A stretch of 64,000 bases of DNA from Bugula neritina (Eukaryota > Bryozoa > Gymnolaemata > Cheilostomatida > Bugulidae). The notes beneath the pieces are model-generated. The model had not been told where the DNA came from and made no database searches. It saw nothing but the letters and a program-made list of their open reading frames with translations. Position 1 is the first letter of the stretch; each line of letters opens with the position of its first letter. This document shows positions 24,449 to 45,671 of this stretch, one piece after another. The stretch is from positions 31,215,504 through 31,279,503 of the forward strand of contig OZ037765.1 of the NCBI GenBank assembly GCA_964035545.1. Reading direction: 5' to 3'. A program made the translations under genes and the position numbers.

Positions 24449-26216
24449 ATGAGAAGTATGAAAGACACTTTTAGTAGCTATAATAGTAGTAATACTTAGT
24501 AATAGGTTCGTGTGTGTGTACTCGAAGCAAATCTTGCAGATGCTCATTGGTGAGTTAGCTGTGTTCTATTATTTTTTGATATGGTCCATCATATAGAATA
24601 TGCACTCGCATTTATAAACATAACCAAATATCCTCAGTGCTGCAGTTCAGCTATGTGTAGGGTACTTTTCATAGTTATAACTGGCGAAGTGTAAACGCTA
24701 ACTGTAGTTAAAGCAACATCGCAACTATAGTTGTGATGCTGCTATTAGTTTCAGTAGTGTTGTCCCAGTTGGATGCTTTTTATTTATTTTGGTACAATGT
24801 ATATATTTAATGTGCAATTCATTCGAATATTATTGAATTATATGTATATTTAGGTAAACTTGGATCAGCTGTTGGCTACTTAGCACATAAAAAATCCTTT
24901 AATCTGTATTAACTTATTAAGGGCGCCCTTGTAATATTTTTATATTTTATACTTCTCGTTGGAAAAGAATATTTCATTAAAAATAATGTCTATTATTAAC
25001 TTATTACTGTGTTTTACCCCACACAAATCTGTGAAAAGTGGGCTATTATTTCAGATACTTTATATTAGCTATTCTAGCTATTAGCTATTTAGCAATCGAT
25101 ACAACAGTTATATACATTATTATGGTACCAAAATTAAAAAATAGCGTCTAATTGAGATGAAATTGTTTCAGCAACTATACACCGGCCAGAATCTTCCAGT
25201 GAGTCATGTTCATGATTGGCCAGTATTGCTTAGTACACGCATTCTGCGAATGATTAAGAAACCAATGAAATTTTAAGAATTGCTAGTGATTGGCTGAGAG
25301 CCTGATTAAAACAGTAGGAGCACCTGAAGTGGCCCAATGGCCACCATTTGCTCATGCCTGCAGTAGACAAGGCAAGAAAAATATGAATTTTATAAAATTT
25401 AAAAATTTGAAGTAATTATAAAGTAATTGTAAAATTCAATTACATTAGCAATGTAATTAATTACAATTGCATTTTTATACATCAATTACAAATTACATTC
25501 AATTACTTGAAAAAATGTAATTAACTACAACCAGGGATGTAGTGGAAAAAATATTCTAGGCCAGACTCTCAGGCCGAGGGTCCCTCCCCTCCCCCCCCTC
25601 AAAGCACTTCTGATGCAAATTTATGCAATTTAAAGCCATTGTGAATCATAATTCTTCTGAAAAAATCTGTGTTGAAATGTGCACCTCGCTATTATTTTCA
25701 TACCATATACCCAGCTACATGAAGACTGGGCATTGCTGCAAACTATATAAATATTCAGTCTTGTCCCATACCTGTTGACTGTAATGTAATGTAATGTAGT
25801 CTTACTCAACTGCAGTTAGGTTTGTTCTGACACTAAGTCCAACCTGTACAGAAAAAATGCTGAATATCTCAAAAAGATGGAAGGATAGAGGCAGGTAACA
25901 AGTGCTCTCCAAATGCAACCTGATTACTTTAAATAACTATAATACACTGCCGTGCACAGAAAAAGAATAATAGATCAGAACGGAGGAAGATTGCTAATCA
26001 GAAAATGTGTGTTGGTTATTTATAAAGAGCAATTTGAATTGATAACTCATTGGCAAGCAGAAATTATTTGAAGTTTGTTAAAGTACTATAAGTCTAATCC
26101 ATAAGGTGATACCGCCACACCTTCTTACACACAATAAAGCACACCCAAGAAGAGTATGTTAACTTGGTTTTAAAATAAAACCCATGAGCTTCCACTAGAT
26201 ACATCAAAGAAATATA
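24449..26216. other. Spacer between duplication and LTR element
   Basis: AT-rich sequence with a run of TAATTACAATT-type motifs near 25430-25530 and a C-rich tract near 25580-25600. I see no gene or classifiable element. Confidence 0.35.
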
Positions 26217-26221
26217 CCCCA

Positions 26222-26733
26222 TGTCACAAAACTGTTGGTAGCAGTGTGACGAGTTCGAAAAGTCTGGTAGTCAGAAGTATAGAGACAAGTAGCATACAGC
26301 TTGCTAATCCAGTTGAGAGTAAATAGAGTAGACTTTATTTCTTCAGTAAGATATGCACAGATGAACTTATAAGAGTGAACTGATTCGTAAACACAACTGC
26401 CTCAGTATTTATAGTAAACAAAACACTCTAGAACATTCTCAAGCATTCCAGTAGAGAAGATTCTAGTAGAAAACATTCCCCACATGCCAATACTATTTAT
26501 AGAAAATCAAAACAAAACAAAACATTGGAATTTCCATGGTTATTTCGCAATTATTGCGCAATACCTTGTTTACATTGCTGGGCAGTAGTTAACATGACTA
26601 ACCAAAACAGTAACAATGAACAATGACCCATCTCTTTGATTAGCCTAGAATATTTATGAACATTCCTGTATAATCATTAGGAAAAACCCGGTAAGTCTAT
26701 TTATAGGTATATGTACACTCAGAATTTGTGACA
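26222..26733 (-). repeat. 3' LTR of the Gmr1-like element
   Basis: A 512-bp direct repeat, TG...CA, that ends next to the polypurine tract. It differs from its partner by one base as read. Confidence 0.95.
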
Positions 26734-26779
26734 ACCCCCCATTCTAAGAGAAATTATCTTGATCATTTCTCCTAACTAC

Positions 26780-29700
26780 TTAAAATTCTGAGTCAATTCG
26801 GCTTAGATAATCGGCTCCAACATTGTCTTTTCCTTTGATTGACTCCACCTTGATCCTGAAGTTCTGTAAATACATAGCCCATCTCATCACTCTGCTGTTC
26901 TCAAATTTGGCCTGGTTGATGTACACCAGCGGTTGGTGATCAGTCTGCAGCACGAACTCCACACCATATAAATATTGTAGATATTTCTTGACCGCCCATA
27001 CCACAGCTAAGCATTCCTTCTCTATGGCTGAGTAGTTTCTCTCTCGGTCTAGTAGTTTCCTACTTGCGTAACTCACAGGGAACAGCTTTCCATCCTGAGG
27101 CTGCATCAGCACTGCCCCTAGCCCAACATCTGATGCATCAGTCCTTAGCACAAACGGTTTGTGTACATCTGGTAATTTCAAAATTGGCGCACTTGTCAGC
27201 ATTGTTTTTAAGCTGGTGTACGCTTTCTCTTGTGGTTCCTGCCATTTGACTTTCTTTGGTTCTCCCTTCTTTGTTAAATCTGTTAATGGACTCGCTATAG
27301 TTGAATAATGAGGAATATATTCTCTGTAGTAACTAGTAAGTCCAATGAACGATCTCACTTGCGTCTTATTGGTTGGCCTTGGCGCAGCCCTAATTTTCTC
27401 AATGTTGTCATCCATTGGTTTAATTTCACCCCTGTAAAGTTTATGTCCGATGAACTCCGTGTTTGTTCCTCCTACTCTACATTTACTTGGTCTAACGGTA
27501 AGTCCAGCTGTGGCAAGCCGGCTGAAAACTTCTGTTAGCGTTTTAACGTGTTCTTCCCAACTTTCCGTGTGCACTAGAATGTCATCAATGTAGTTGTCCA
27601 CTCCTTTCAGATTTACAAAAAGTTTTCTCAACCCTCTCACCAGTGTCGCTCCAGAGTTAACCATCCCAAATGGCATCTTGATGAATTCATAATGTCCATC
27701 GGGTGTCACAAATGCAGTTTTAGGAATATCTTCTTTCTTCACTGGTATTTGCCAGTATCCCTTGGATAAATCAAGTTTGGTAAAGTATTTATCTTTACTG
27801 AGCTTTCTGAAAACGTCATCTATTTTCACCATTGGTTCAGGATCGAATACTGTGACTCGGTTTAGTTTGCGATAGTCTATACAAATCCTGTTGCTTCCAT
27901 CTGGCTTCTTTACTATCACCGTTGGTGAGGCGTAGGGAGAGGTAGATGGCCGAATAACACCCATCTTCAACATATCCTCGATGTCCGCCTTGAGAGTTTC
28001 TCTTACCCTGTAGGGCAATCCATATGGTTTGGATTTCACTGGCTCATCAGTCGTGAGCTCGATAGAATGTTCTATTCCCGTTGCATTTCCTGGCAAGTCA
28101 CTGAAGATACCTTCAAACTTTCTTAGTAACTCCTCCAGCCGTCTTCTTTGCTGATTCTCCAGCTCTTCACCCAGAATGACATCTTTGCTTGTTTCTGTCT
28201 GCTGTTTCTTGCCGTACAGGCCCAACAAATCATCTTGGCCTTCTTCTCTTTCCTCATCATGATCAATAACTCCAGTACCAGCAGCATCTAAAGTCATCAC
28301 AGCTCCAACAGTCATAGGGTCGGTAGGCGCCTCCCGCTCAAAATATTTCTTCAGCATGTTGGCATGGTATGTTCTCCTCTTGCCTCTAATGTTGATAATG
28401 TAGTCATTCAGTCTGACTTTCTCCTCAATATTGAATGGTCCTTGCCAATGCATCAGCAATTTATTTCCATCCGTAGGTAGAAGAATGAGCACTTTGTCAC
28501 CAGGTCTGAAGTCTCTCTGCTTAGCTTTCTTGTCAAAATAGTGTTTGTATCTTTTTTGACTGTCTTTTAGCGAAGCTAGTGCCATTTCCATCATGTCATC
28601 TAAACGCTCTCTCAATTCAAAAACATGTTGATAGCAGGTCTTGACTTCATCGGCGGTGTCTTCTTTTGTCCAAAGTTGTCGCAGGATGTACATTGGTCCA
28701 CGTACAGTTCTTCCATAGAGTAACTCGAATGGGGCGAAGCCTGTTGATTCCTGTGGGACTTCTCTATATGCAAATAGAGCCGCATTGATGAACCGATGCC
28801 ACTGTCTTGGCTCTTTAGCACACAACTTTTTTAACATACTCTTGAGGGTTCCGTTGAACTTTTCCACAAGTCCATTGGCCATTGCATGGTATGGTGAGGT
28901 AGGAAGTTGTCGCATGTCAAGTAATCTGGTAAACTCTTTCATGTAATCCGAGATGAATTGAGTTCCTTGGTCGCTTATCACCTCCTCTGGTATCCCAACA
29001 CGACTGTATATGTCAAGCAGCGCTTCAGCTACAGTAGCTGAGTCAATATTCTTCAATGGTGTAGCTTCAGGGTATCTTGTAGCATAGTCAACTAAAGTTA
29101 GGATGTAGCGGTGTCCTTTCTCACTTGGAGGGTTAATTGGTCCGATTAGGTCTATTGCACATCTCTTGAATGGGGTGTCAATTAGTGGAGTTTCCTGTAC
29201 TGGAACTTTCATGACTGAGCCTTTTTTCACCGTCTTCTGGCAAATGTCACATGATTGACAGAAACGTACGACATCTCCGTTTAGTCCTGGCCAGAAGAAG
29301 TTGGAAAGCACTCTATCAGTGGTTTTCTTTACTCCTAGGTGTCCGCTCATTATGCAGTCATGAGCTTTCTGTAGAACTTCCTTCCTCAGTGAACTGGGTA
29401 CCATGAGTTGTTTAACAGGTTTTACACTGACAGACTTCGAGTCGGTGTACTCACGGTACAGAATCTTATTCCTCACCACAAACCTAGTGGTGCATCCCTT
29501 TTTCTCCTTCACTTCTTTTGCATCGAAGAAACGTTCCAATGTGGGGTCATCCCTCTGCAGTCTGGCTATCTCATCTTTCCCTATACTTAATGGGTTAGCA
29601 TTTGAATCAATCATCAGTGGTTTGTCCCCTGACTTTTCCTTGACAGCTTGAGCTCTTGTGGTTACGGCGCAGTCCTTCCAGTTTTCCAGCGGCTGGTCAG

Positions 29701-31195
29701 CTGATCTTGCTCCATCCACATTCCCAATAAGCAGGTCACAAATCGTCTTGTCCATTACTGCAGCTTTGACGACACCATTGTAAAAGGGTGAGCGCACTGA
29801 GATAAGTGCCCACTGAGCCTCCCTAACACTTGCATCAGCCATATTCAGATAAACTGATTCTCCAGTTAAGTGTTGAGGTTGCACATACTTTGCATTGACT
29901 ACAATGCAACCGCAGCCGGTGTCGCGCATTACAGTAGCTCGTTGGCCATTAACTTCCGCATCAAATATCGCTGTGCCCCCATCTTTGAATTTAGGTCCAT
30001 TTTTGCAGACAGCAGCGTTGACAAACTTTTTACCATTGACTGTGATTTCCGTAGGTTCTTCCACTTTAGATGAGATTCCTGGATCTGTGACCACAGTCTT
30101 TTTCTGAGTAGTCGCTATTGCAGCAGCAGCATGCACTGACCTTCCACCATACTTTCTGCAGTCTGAAGTATTGTGGTTGTTCATCTTGCAATGTGAACAG
30201 TACTTCTTCCCTCGCCGTGGGCAGTTACGAGCAATGTGTGACTTATCTTTGCAGATAAAGCATGCCCCATCGCTTTTACTTCCTTGTTCAGCATTCATGC
30301 TACCGGTGGGTGTGTTTTCCATCCTTTTTGTATTAGTTTTCTTAGTCTTTGCTAGTTTTCTTCCACGGGCGTGCAAAAACAGTGATGCTGCATCACACAT
30401 ATCTTCACTGCTGTTGTAGGAACTTTGCTTTAAATGCACAGCTAGGTCGTCTGGGCATGATGATATAAATTGTTCAGTCGCCACTAGTTTGGCTATGTCC
30501 ATGCCCCCTGAAAGCTCCACCCACTTGTGCACGTAAGTTTCTATCCTAGTGAATAGTTGGGCAGGAGTTTCATCCTCGTAAGCTTCTGCCTCTCTGAGCT
30601 TTTTTCTGTAGCCCTCTTGAGTCAAGTTAAAGCGCTCCAACAAGGCTTCTTTGACTTTTTTATAATCTCTACGATCGGTAGGTGACAACCGGATGTAAGC
30701 TTCTGTTGCTGTACCCCTTAGGTACTGACTGAGATGGTAGGGCCAATCTCCCTTGTCCCAGTTACATCCTTCGGCAACCCACTCGAACCGCTCTAAATAG
30801 CTATCCATTTCATCCACCTTCTCATCAAAGAATGGTATCTTTGGTTTTGGTTTGTTAGCTATTTCTAACCTGGTGCTCTCATGTCTTGAGTGCTCCAAAC
30901 TTGTGTTAGCTTTCAGCTTTTCCATATCTAATTCATGTTGTTGTCTTCTCTCTTCTGCCTCCTGGTCAGCTTTTATCTTCATCTCCATTAAGGCTTTCTC
31001 ATTTTCTTGCTTGATCCTTTCCGCCTCACGCTCTAATCTACGCTCCTCTCGGTCCTTTTCTTTTTCCTCTCGGTCCTTTTCTTTTTCCTCTTGTGCAGCA
31101 ACAATGGGTAGGTTCTTTTCAACAAAAGCTACGAGCTTGTCCTCCACCAATCCAAGGTCTTTACCCATCTGTGTCACTCTCTCCAACAACGCCAT
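26780..31195 (-). CDS. Gag-Pol polyprotein, 1471 aa (Gag-PR-IN-RT-RNaseH)
   Basis: One continuous frame. Residues ~30-110 are a Glu/Lys/Arg-rich coiled coil, followed by a Gag core (YLERFEWVAEGCNW). Two CCHC knuckles lie near 311-344 (CFICKDKSHIARNC; CSHCKMNNHNTSDC). The aspartic protease motif DTGCGC is near 425. The integrase zinc domain is near 612-650 (HDCIMSGHLG, CQSCDICQ). Its catalytic Asp (AIDLIGP, ~682), Asp (ISDQGTQF, ~741) and Glu (GLVEKFNG, ~778) follow, with a GPY/F-like tail (HWQGPFNI) after them. Reverse transcriptase follows, with YIDD near 1201. RNase H is near 1352-1419 (RTDASDVGLG, TDHQPLVY). RT and RNase H are of Gypsy type, but integrase lies upstream of RT as in Copia elements. 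All key residues look present, so the element may be active. Confidence 0.95.
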   Translation of the reverse strand: MALLERVTQMGKDLGLVEDKLVAFVEKNLPIVAAQEEKEKDREEKEKDREERRLEREAERIKQENEKALMEMKIKADQEAEERRQQHELDMEKLKANTSLEHSRHESTRLEIANKPKPKIPFFDEKVDEMDSYLERFEWVAEGCNWDKGDWPYHLSQYLRGTATEAYIRLSPTDRRDYKKVKEALLERFNLTQEGYRKKLREAEAYEDETPAQLFTRIETYVHKWVELSGGMDIAKLVATEQFISSCPDDLAVHLKQSSYNSSEDMCDAASLFLHARGRKLAKTKKTNTKRMENTPTGSMNAEQGSKSDGACFICKDKSHIARNCPRRGKKYCSHCKMNNHNTSDCRKYGGRSVHAAAAIATTQKKTVVTDPGISSKVEEPTEITVNGKKFVNAAVCKNGPKFKDGGTAIFDAEVNGQRATVMRDTGCGCIVVNAKYVQPQHLTGESVYLNMADASVREAQWALISVRSPFYNGVVKAAVMDKTICDLLIGNVDGARSADQPLENWKDCAVTTRAQAVKEKSGDKPLMIDSNANPLSIGKDEIARLQRDDPTLERFFDAKEVKEKKGCTTRFVVRNKILYREYTDSKSVSVKPVKQLMVPSSLRKEVLQKAHDCIMSGHLGVKKTTDRVLSNFFWPGLNGDVVRFCQSCDICQKTVKKGSVMKVPVQETPLIDTPFKRCAIDLIGPINPPSEKGHRYILTLVDYATRYPEATPLKNIDSATVAEALLDIYSRVGIPEEVISDQGTQFISDYMKEFTRLLDMRQLPTSPYHAMANGLVEKFNGTLKSMLKKLCAKEPRQWHRFINAALFAYREVPQESTGFAPFELLYGRTVRGPMYILRQLWTKEDTADEVKTCYQHVFELRERLDDMMEMALASLKDSQKRYKHYFDKKAKQRDFRPGDKVLILLPTDGNKLLMHWQGPFNIEEKVRLNDYIINIRGKRRTYHANMLKKYFEREAPTDPMTVGAVMTLDAAGTGVIDHDEEREEGQDDLLGLYGKKQQTETSKDVILGEELENQQRRRLEELLRKFEGIFSDLPGNATGIEHSIELTTDEPVKSKPYGLPYRVRETLKADIEDMLKMGVIRPSTSPYASPTVIVKKPDGSNRICIDYRKLNRVTVFDPEPMVKIDDVFRKLSKDKYFTKLDLSKGYWQIPVKKEDIPKTAFVTPDGHYEFIKMPFGMVNSGATLVRGLRKLFVNLKGVDNYIDDILVHTESWEEHVKTLTEVFSRLATAGLTVRPSKCRVGGTNTEFIGHKLYRGEIKPMDDNIEKIRAAPRPTNKTQVRSFIGLTSYYREYIPHYSTIASPLTDLTKKGEPKKVKWQEPQEKAYTSLKTMLTSAPILKLPDVHKPFVLRTDASDVGLGAVLMQPQDGKLFPVSYASRKLLDRERNYSAIEKECLAVVWAVKKYLQYLYGVEFVLQTDHQPLVYINQAKFENSRVMRWAMYLQNFRIKVESIKGKDNVGADYLSRIDSEF

Positions 31196-31291
31196 AATGT
31201 CTCAACAACTGTTAATTAATCCTGTGTATGCTCACGTTGTAACTAATAACTTCCCTGTGTGCGACTGAGACTTCCCGGAGCAGCCCCCAAT

Positions 31292-31803
31292 TGTCACAAA
31301 ACTGTTGGTAGCAGTGTGACGAGTTCGAAAAGTCTGGTAGTCAGAAGTATAGAGACAAGTAGCATACAGCTTGCTAATCCAGTTGAGAGTAAATAGAGTA
31401 GACTTTATTTCTTCAGTAAGATATGCACAGATGAACTTATAAGAGTGAACTGATTCGTAAACACAACTGCCTCAGTATTTATAGTAAACAAAACACTCTA
31501 GAACATTCTCAAGCATTCCAGTAGAGAAGATTCTAGTAGAAAACATTCCCCACATGCCAATACTATTTATAGAAAATCAAAACAAAACAAAACATTGGAA
31601 TTTCCATGGTTATTTCGCAATTATTGCGCAATACCTTGTTTACATTGCTGGGCAGTAGTTAACATGACTAACCAAAACAGTAACAATGAACAATGACCCA
31701 TCTCTTTGATTAGTCTAGAATATTTATGAACATTCCTGTATAATCATTAGGAAAAACCCGGTAAGTCTATTTATAGGTATATGTACACTCAGAATTTGTG
31801 ACA
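31292..31803 (-). repeat. 5' LTR of the Gmr1-like element
   Basis: A 512-bp repeat that is upstream in the element's own direction and should hold its promoter. The primer-binding-like site lies just inside it (about 31274-31290). Confidence 0.95.
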
Positions 31804-31808
31804 CCCCA

Positions 31809-32789
31809 AAAGATCAAATTTGACAGGTTTAATATGTGTTAACCTAGAAGATGATTAAATGTAAAGCTGCAGAGGTTAGTACAATCAAACATAAAAGGTT
31901 ACTTATGGTGGTGTACAGTTTGCAAAACCTTATTGCATTGATAATTAACATGCAATAACCTAGGTTTTTGACCAAAATGTAGATATAGTTATACCTGTAG
32001 ACCTCAGTGATAAATTTTCATTAGCCTCTCCTACACACCTGGCACTGTTTTTTAAAGACATTTTGATTTATTTCTGGATTTCATGTTGATTTTTTCCAAA
32101 TTCCATTGCTTATTGATAAAATGCAAGTCCACACAAAATAGCTGTCACTGCCTTGCTGAGGCCACATTATTGGTATATTATAAGAATTCAGTCCCGGCAA
32201 ACAAAACTTCACATAATTGTGCTAGAATTAAAATTTAAAAACCATGTTTTAGATCTTCCTGTTCCTTAGAGCACCTGCTTTTTGAGTTTTCAATAATTTT
32301 TGCAAAGTTATAGACAAAAATCTTCTCATTTTTGGCCAGTTTTACCTGAAAAATTTATTTTTCAATCCCTGCCAAATATCTCAGCAGGAAAGCATGGTAT
32401 TCGAATAAAACAAACACTGTCGGAAACCTGAGAAATTTATGCATGGCAACCTTTTTGATCTTTTCAATAGCCTTCATAGATTTTCTACAAGTTAGTGATA
32501 TGTACACCGAAAATAAAAGATTTTTTCAATAGTAATCACCAATGCACAGCACTTCGTGCTTCAGTGAACACGTAGAGATGAGAAGTTGGAATATTGATAG
32601 CTGCATATTATTCATAGTATAATCCCAGGCTAAACAATCACAAGTAGGCAACACGCATGCCACCCACATAGCTTCAACATTACAAGAACTTAAATTAGAT
32701 CGTGAGCGAAATTGATGATATTCCCAGTGAGGATGCCAATCAGCAAAGTGTACCAGGTAAATACTTCACCATTATAAATTATATAAATC
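31809..32789. other. Spacer between LTR element and right duplication copy
   Basis: AT-rich. I see no gene, RNA or recognisable repeat. Confidence 0.35.
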
Positions 32790-32839
32790 GGCAATCGGTT
32801 GTACCTGTCGATGGCAACTTTAGACGGTGAAGACGGCAT
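32790..32839 (-). pseudogene. Truncated first exon of the coiled-coil gene
   Basis: The ATG (32837-32839) and about 16 codons match the intact gene (MPSSPSKVAI then DRYNRL for SRYNRL). The homology then stops and unrelated sequence follows. The promoter side is kept, so a divergent truncated transcript is possible. Confidence 0.85.
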
Positions 32840-34526
32840 CTCCCTCGTAAATTCGTAACTTTATTTCAAATTTGTACCAGTCCTTTATACTTTCTTTATG
32901 TTGGAGCAACTTTTTATTACATTCTCTTTTTTCTAAAATAGATAATTGAATTCCAAATTTTTATAATAGACCCTTTTTCAGAAGTCCATGATATACCCTT
33001 TACAAATAAGAGTTGTGTCCTCCCAAATAGGGTTATTCTGGTGAGTTATTTCTCATCTTACATTGTCCACTATTATCATTATGTGTTGCTAAAGTTACAA
33101 AATTACTTAAGGGATGTTGTTAGTAACATAATACAACTTTTAATGTGTGATGAGCATTTCCATGATATGTCTAGCCAGTAACAATGAAACATAACCAATA
33201 CCAAAACCAAATGCCTAAATTTAGTTTATATTTACTTGAATTGAAATCAACACAGAAATATTTGTAGATGCTTACAGCTATTGCATAGAACAACTAGTAG
33301 TAGTACAACTAGTTGCCTATATCAATAGACGACTAGAACTAGCAAGTTAGTAAGTTATTTACTTACTTTTTGTACATAATCATAATGCAACTTTAAACTA
33401 TAGGAATAAGGCAGCTCTTATAAGTCAGATAAAAATGAAGTAGTTGATACTGGATGCAACATTTCAGGTCAAACTTTTGAGCTAGAAGTAGAATATAAAA
33501 ATGATAAACTATAAAATCTCTACCGACTGTGATACTGCCTGAACTTTTGAAGTTAAACTGAATAGTCTAGACAGCTAGTGTAGCTTTAAATTTTAAAAAC
33601 ATTGCTCAGTATGACTTTTTTTTATAAAACTAAAAGTCTTCAGACCTCAGTTTAAAGCAGGAAGTCTAAACAAAAACAATAATTGAACTTTTCATACAAC
33701 CTACAAGATACATTTATAGAGTTAAATAAAACAAACGCAGTTTTATAATGATGAATAGAGAATAGTCATACTCATAAGTCATAGTGCTAGCAGTAGTACG
33801 ACCTTATACTATATAGTTATATTTACTTTTAGATTAAGTTCAACTTAGAATCAGTATGACTATGAAGTTAAACACTAATAAAAATGATAACATTATGATT
33901 ATAACCATCAAGTTCAACATTAATATTGATAATTCAAATTATCATTAATATAGTAATCACTAATCAGTAATACCATCGGCATCATATTGATTAAAGGGTA
34001 ATATAAATATGCATCAGCATGGCCAAGTGATTATCATTATAATTATGTACTTGTAGTAGATATTCATATTAAATAATTATTAAATTTAAATAGCACTGAA
34101 ACTGAAAGACAATATGAATAAAAATTCTACTATAAAGTCTTATAATTGTGGTCTATGAGCACAAAAATCCTAATCATCAAAGTAATATAAATCTTGAGTG
34201 TAAATCGTCTAGTAGTGATACTAATACTAATAGTAATAGAAATAGTATTACTATTCAATAACCTTTTAATCATTAATGTGCAAGAACCGATATCTAAAAT
34301 TAGCTGAATTTAGCTAAGTGGTTACCGCGGTGATTTGCCTGTGCTAATTGAGCTCTCAGTAAAATAGTTGCAAATACTTCATCAAAAGTAGTATTCTTAT
34401 TTGTTGAAAACTTTAAACCTCAGTCTAAAACTTGCTCTCTCACATTTCTTTCTTTAAATGAACAAGCTGATTCAAGCGACCTCATTGGTAGGACGGTATA
34501 TTACCCAAAACACCTTTTGTATCCGT
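32840..34526. promoter_or_regulatory. RPS15A upstream / ancestral bidirectional promoter
   Basis: It corresponds to 19079-20712 of the left copy and separates the divergent ATG of the coiled-coil remnant from the RPS15A transcription start. No TATA box is obvious near the TOP start, as usual for ribosomal protein genes. Confidence 0.5.
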
Positions 34527-34546
34527 CTTTTCTAGCGTAGTGCGAG
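34527..34546 (+). promoter_or_regulatory. RPS15A 5'TOP leader exon
   Basis: CTTTTCTAGCGTAGTGCGAG followed by GTAAGT. The C then pyrimidine run is the terminal oligopyrimidine motif that places translation of ribosomal protein mRNAs under mTOR/LARP1 control in animals. It splices to 34889, 17 nt before the ATG. The left duplication copy keeps the same leader (CCTTTTCT at 20713-20720). Confidence 0.8.
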
Positions 34547-34905
34547 GTAAGTAATGCGTCACATTTTCTCCTTCATTTTTAAAAATCGTTCGACATCTAA
34601 ATTGTAGGAGTATGTCGACTGTTGTTCGCTATGGCTATACATACTTATGAAAAGTAGAAATGTCTAAAATGATTAGTTGTTATTTTGTTGTATGAGATGC
34701 TGTGAAAATCCTTTCTCTGTAGGCAACATACTTTTTACGATGTTGATTTAAACGTTAGTTTAATATCATTTGTATTAGCATACATGGACGCAAATTATTA
34801 AGATTTTTATAATTAGCTGATAGTAAATCTGATTTTGTGATCAACTTTTTTCATTTTGATTTCAAGTTTTTAACCATTTTTATTTCAGGTCTCCAACCTA
34901 TCAAG

Positions 34906-36301
<1,396 letters not shown>

Positions 36302-36471
36302 AACAATAAAATGGTGAACTGAAAAAAAATCTTGTTATTAATACTATTCTTTATTTCTTTTGCTGTGACAAGTCATGCATTTTGGTGGTCAGTAATTATT
36401 AAAAATTATAAAAAGCACGAAACTACATAATTTAAAATTACATAAAATACTAGGATTTTGGCAAAAATAAG

Positions 36472-43952
<7,481 letters not shown>

Positions 43953-45671
43953 CTTATAATTGATAAACCTAAAACTAAAGAGAAGTGAAATGTACATTTG
44001 TAAGCAACATAGAACAGCAGGTATTATTTTTTATGACGATCAGGTAGAGGATTGCGCACTAATAATGCACCACTATCAAATTAATTTATAACAAAATAAA
44101 CTCAAACTGATCATTATTTACTAGTTCAAAAGCATGGTGTTTTATTAGGATCTTCTAAAATAGTCTGTTTAAATAATTATTTCTACAGAAATAAAATTTA
44201 AGGTACCATAAACATAAGCTTTGTAGCCCATTACTACCATTAGTCGTCTAAATATTTTCAGTTTCAAAACTCTCATAGCCTTTTCCAATTTCAGTTTAGA
44301 AATAAAAATATTACAGTTATAAATCTGTCATTTGTTAACTATCAGCTTAAATTTTAATACTAACAGTTTATCCCATTTAAATGTAAGACTAACAAAACAT
44401 GTATATTATTATTATTATCACCAAAACTTAACACTGGGCTATTTATTAATATTATTTTTTACATCATGATTATGTCATAGTTAATCAGATTAAATCTAAT
44501 ATTAATATTAAATATAAATTAGGTAATGGTCATTGTGATAGTCATACACTCATAATCATACTGATAGTGATAAGATTAAGTATAACTATCAGACTAAGAC
44601 TATGCAGTTGTACATATTCTAAGAGTATGTACAAATTACAGTTACTGTTAGACTCAGTGTTACTCAATACTTATCGTTAACTTATACTTAAAGTTATATT
44701 AATCTAAATATTGAGTGTCTTTAATATATACATTTACATTATATTAATTTTACTTTATAATATTACTATTATTATTAAATGTAATTGCAATTTTATTTAC
44801 ATAAACAATAGTTAAATTCAATGTTAATGTTATACTCAAAGTTAAAGTAAAACTACAACTCAAAGTGAAAGTAAAAGTAAAATCTAATTTAATATAAATG
44901 AAATTTACCAATTAGTAATAATGATACCAACACTAATAGTAGCAACTAACTATTTAAAAAATTATTACTTGATAATTATAATAATATAAAGTTATTATAA
45001 ATACTATGATCATTAAGATTTATTTAAATTTGAATTATAAATTTATGAATCATTATGATTATGATTATTCGAATAGCAAATGAAATGTGATACTCATACT
45101 AATAATAATGTAATAACAACGCCAATAGACAACAGCTGATATAACAAAAGTTACAACAAGAATAAATGGTAAAAATTATATGAATAATTATGCGTTCATT
45201 GTCATATTTAATAAGAACTCAATTCAAAAACTTATTATCCTTTATTAAATTTAATAATAGTTTTATAAAAAAAAAACCATTTGCCCGGGACCGGAAACTA
45301 CTAGAGACTATCTTTGTAATGTCAAGGCCATATTAGTGTGACCTTCTTTTGCGTTCAACTTGTTTGTGTAAAGCAACTCCTATACAGTGATCAGTTTTTT
45401 ATTAAAGGATTTGTGTCCTCTTTTTGCCACAGCCACGACCAATAATAGCGCTAGATACTTGTAAACAACTTTAAAATGGTTTCGCTTTCAGTTTCATAGA
45501 TGGCACACTGCGACTATTTCTTTCAAGAACCTTATTCATAAAGTTGTTCTAAGAATTAGCTTCAAAGTTTTGCAGTGGTATTGATTTATTATATTAAACA
45601 TTGTTTAAAAATACGTTAAACTTAGTTTGCCAAATATGTTTCTCAATGAATAAACTATTAGTATTAGTATT
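43953..45671. other. Intergenic, very AT-rich
   Basis: The RHOT promoter side. Long TA/AAT-rich low-complexity sequence; no gene or defined repeat seen. Confidence 0.35.

Larger units (their letters stand above)
26217..31808 (-). mobile_element. Gypsy-type LTR retrotransposon with integrase ahead of RT (Gmr1-like), intact
   Basis: Two 512-bp LTRs (26222-26733 and 31292-31803) flank one uninterrupted gag-pol frame on the minus strand. The 5-bp target duplication CCCCA is present at 26217-26221 and 31804-31808. LTRs begin TGTCAC and end GTGACA. Directly inside the 5' LTR (the high-coordinate one) lies a primer-binding-like TGGGGGCTGCTCCGGG. Next to the 3' LTR is a purine tract, AGAATGGGGGGT. 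By eye the two LTRs differ at one base (C at ~26644, T at ~31714), so the insertion is recent. The protein order places it with Gmr1-like Ty3/Gypsy elements rather than ordinary Gypsy. There is no envelope frame. Confidence 0.95.

Noticed and set aside
30852-31268. 138-codon plus-strand frame, Ser/Phe-rich
   Set aside because: Antisense of the Glu/Lys/Arg-rich Gag coiled coil of the retrotransposon.
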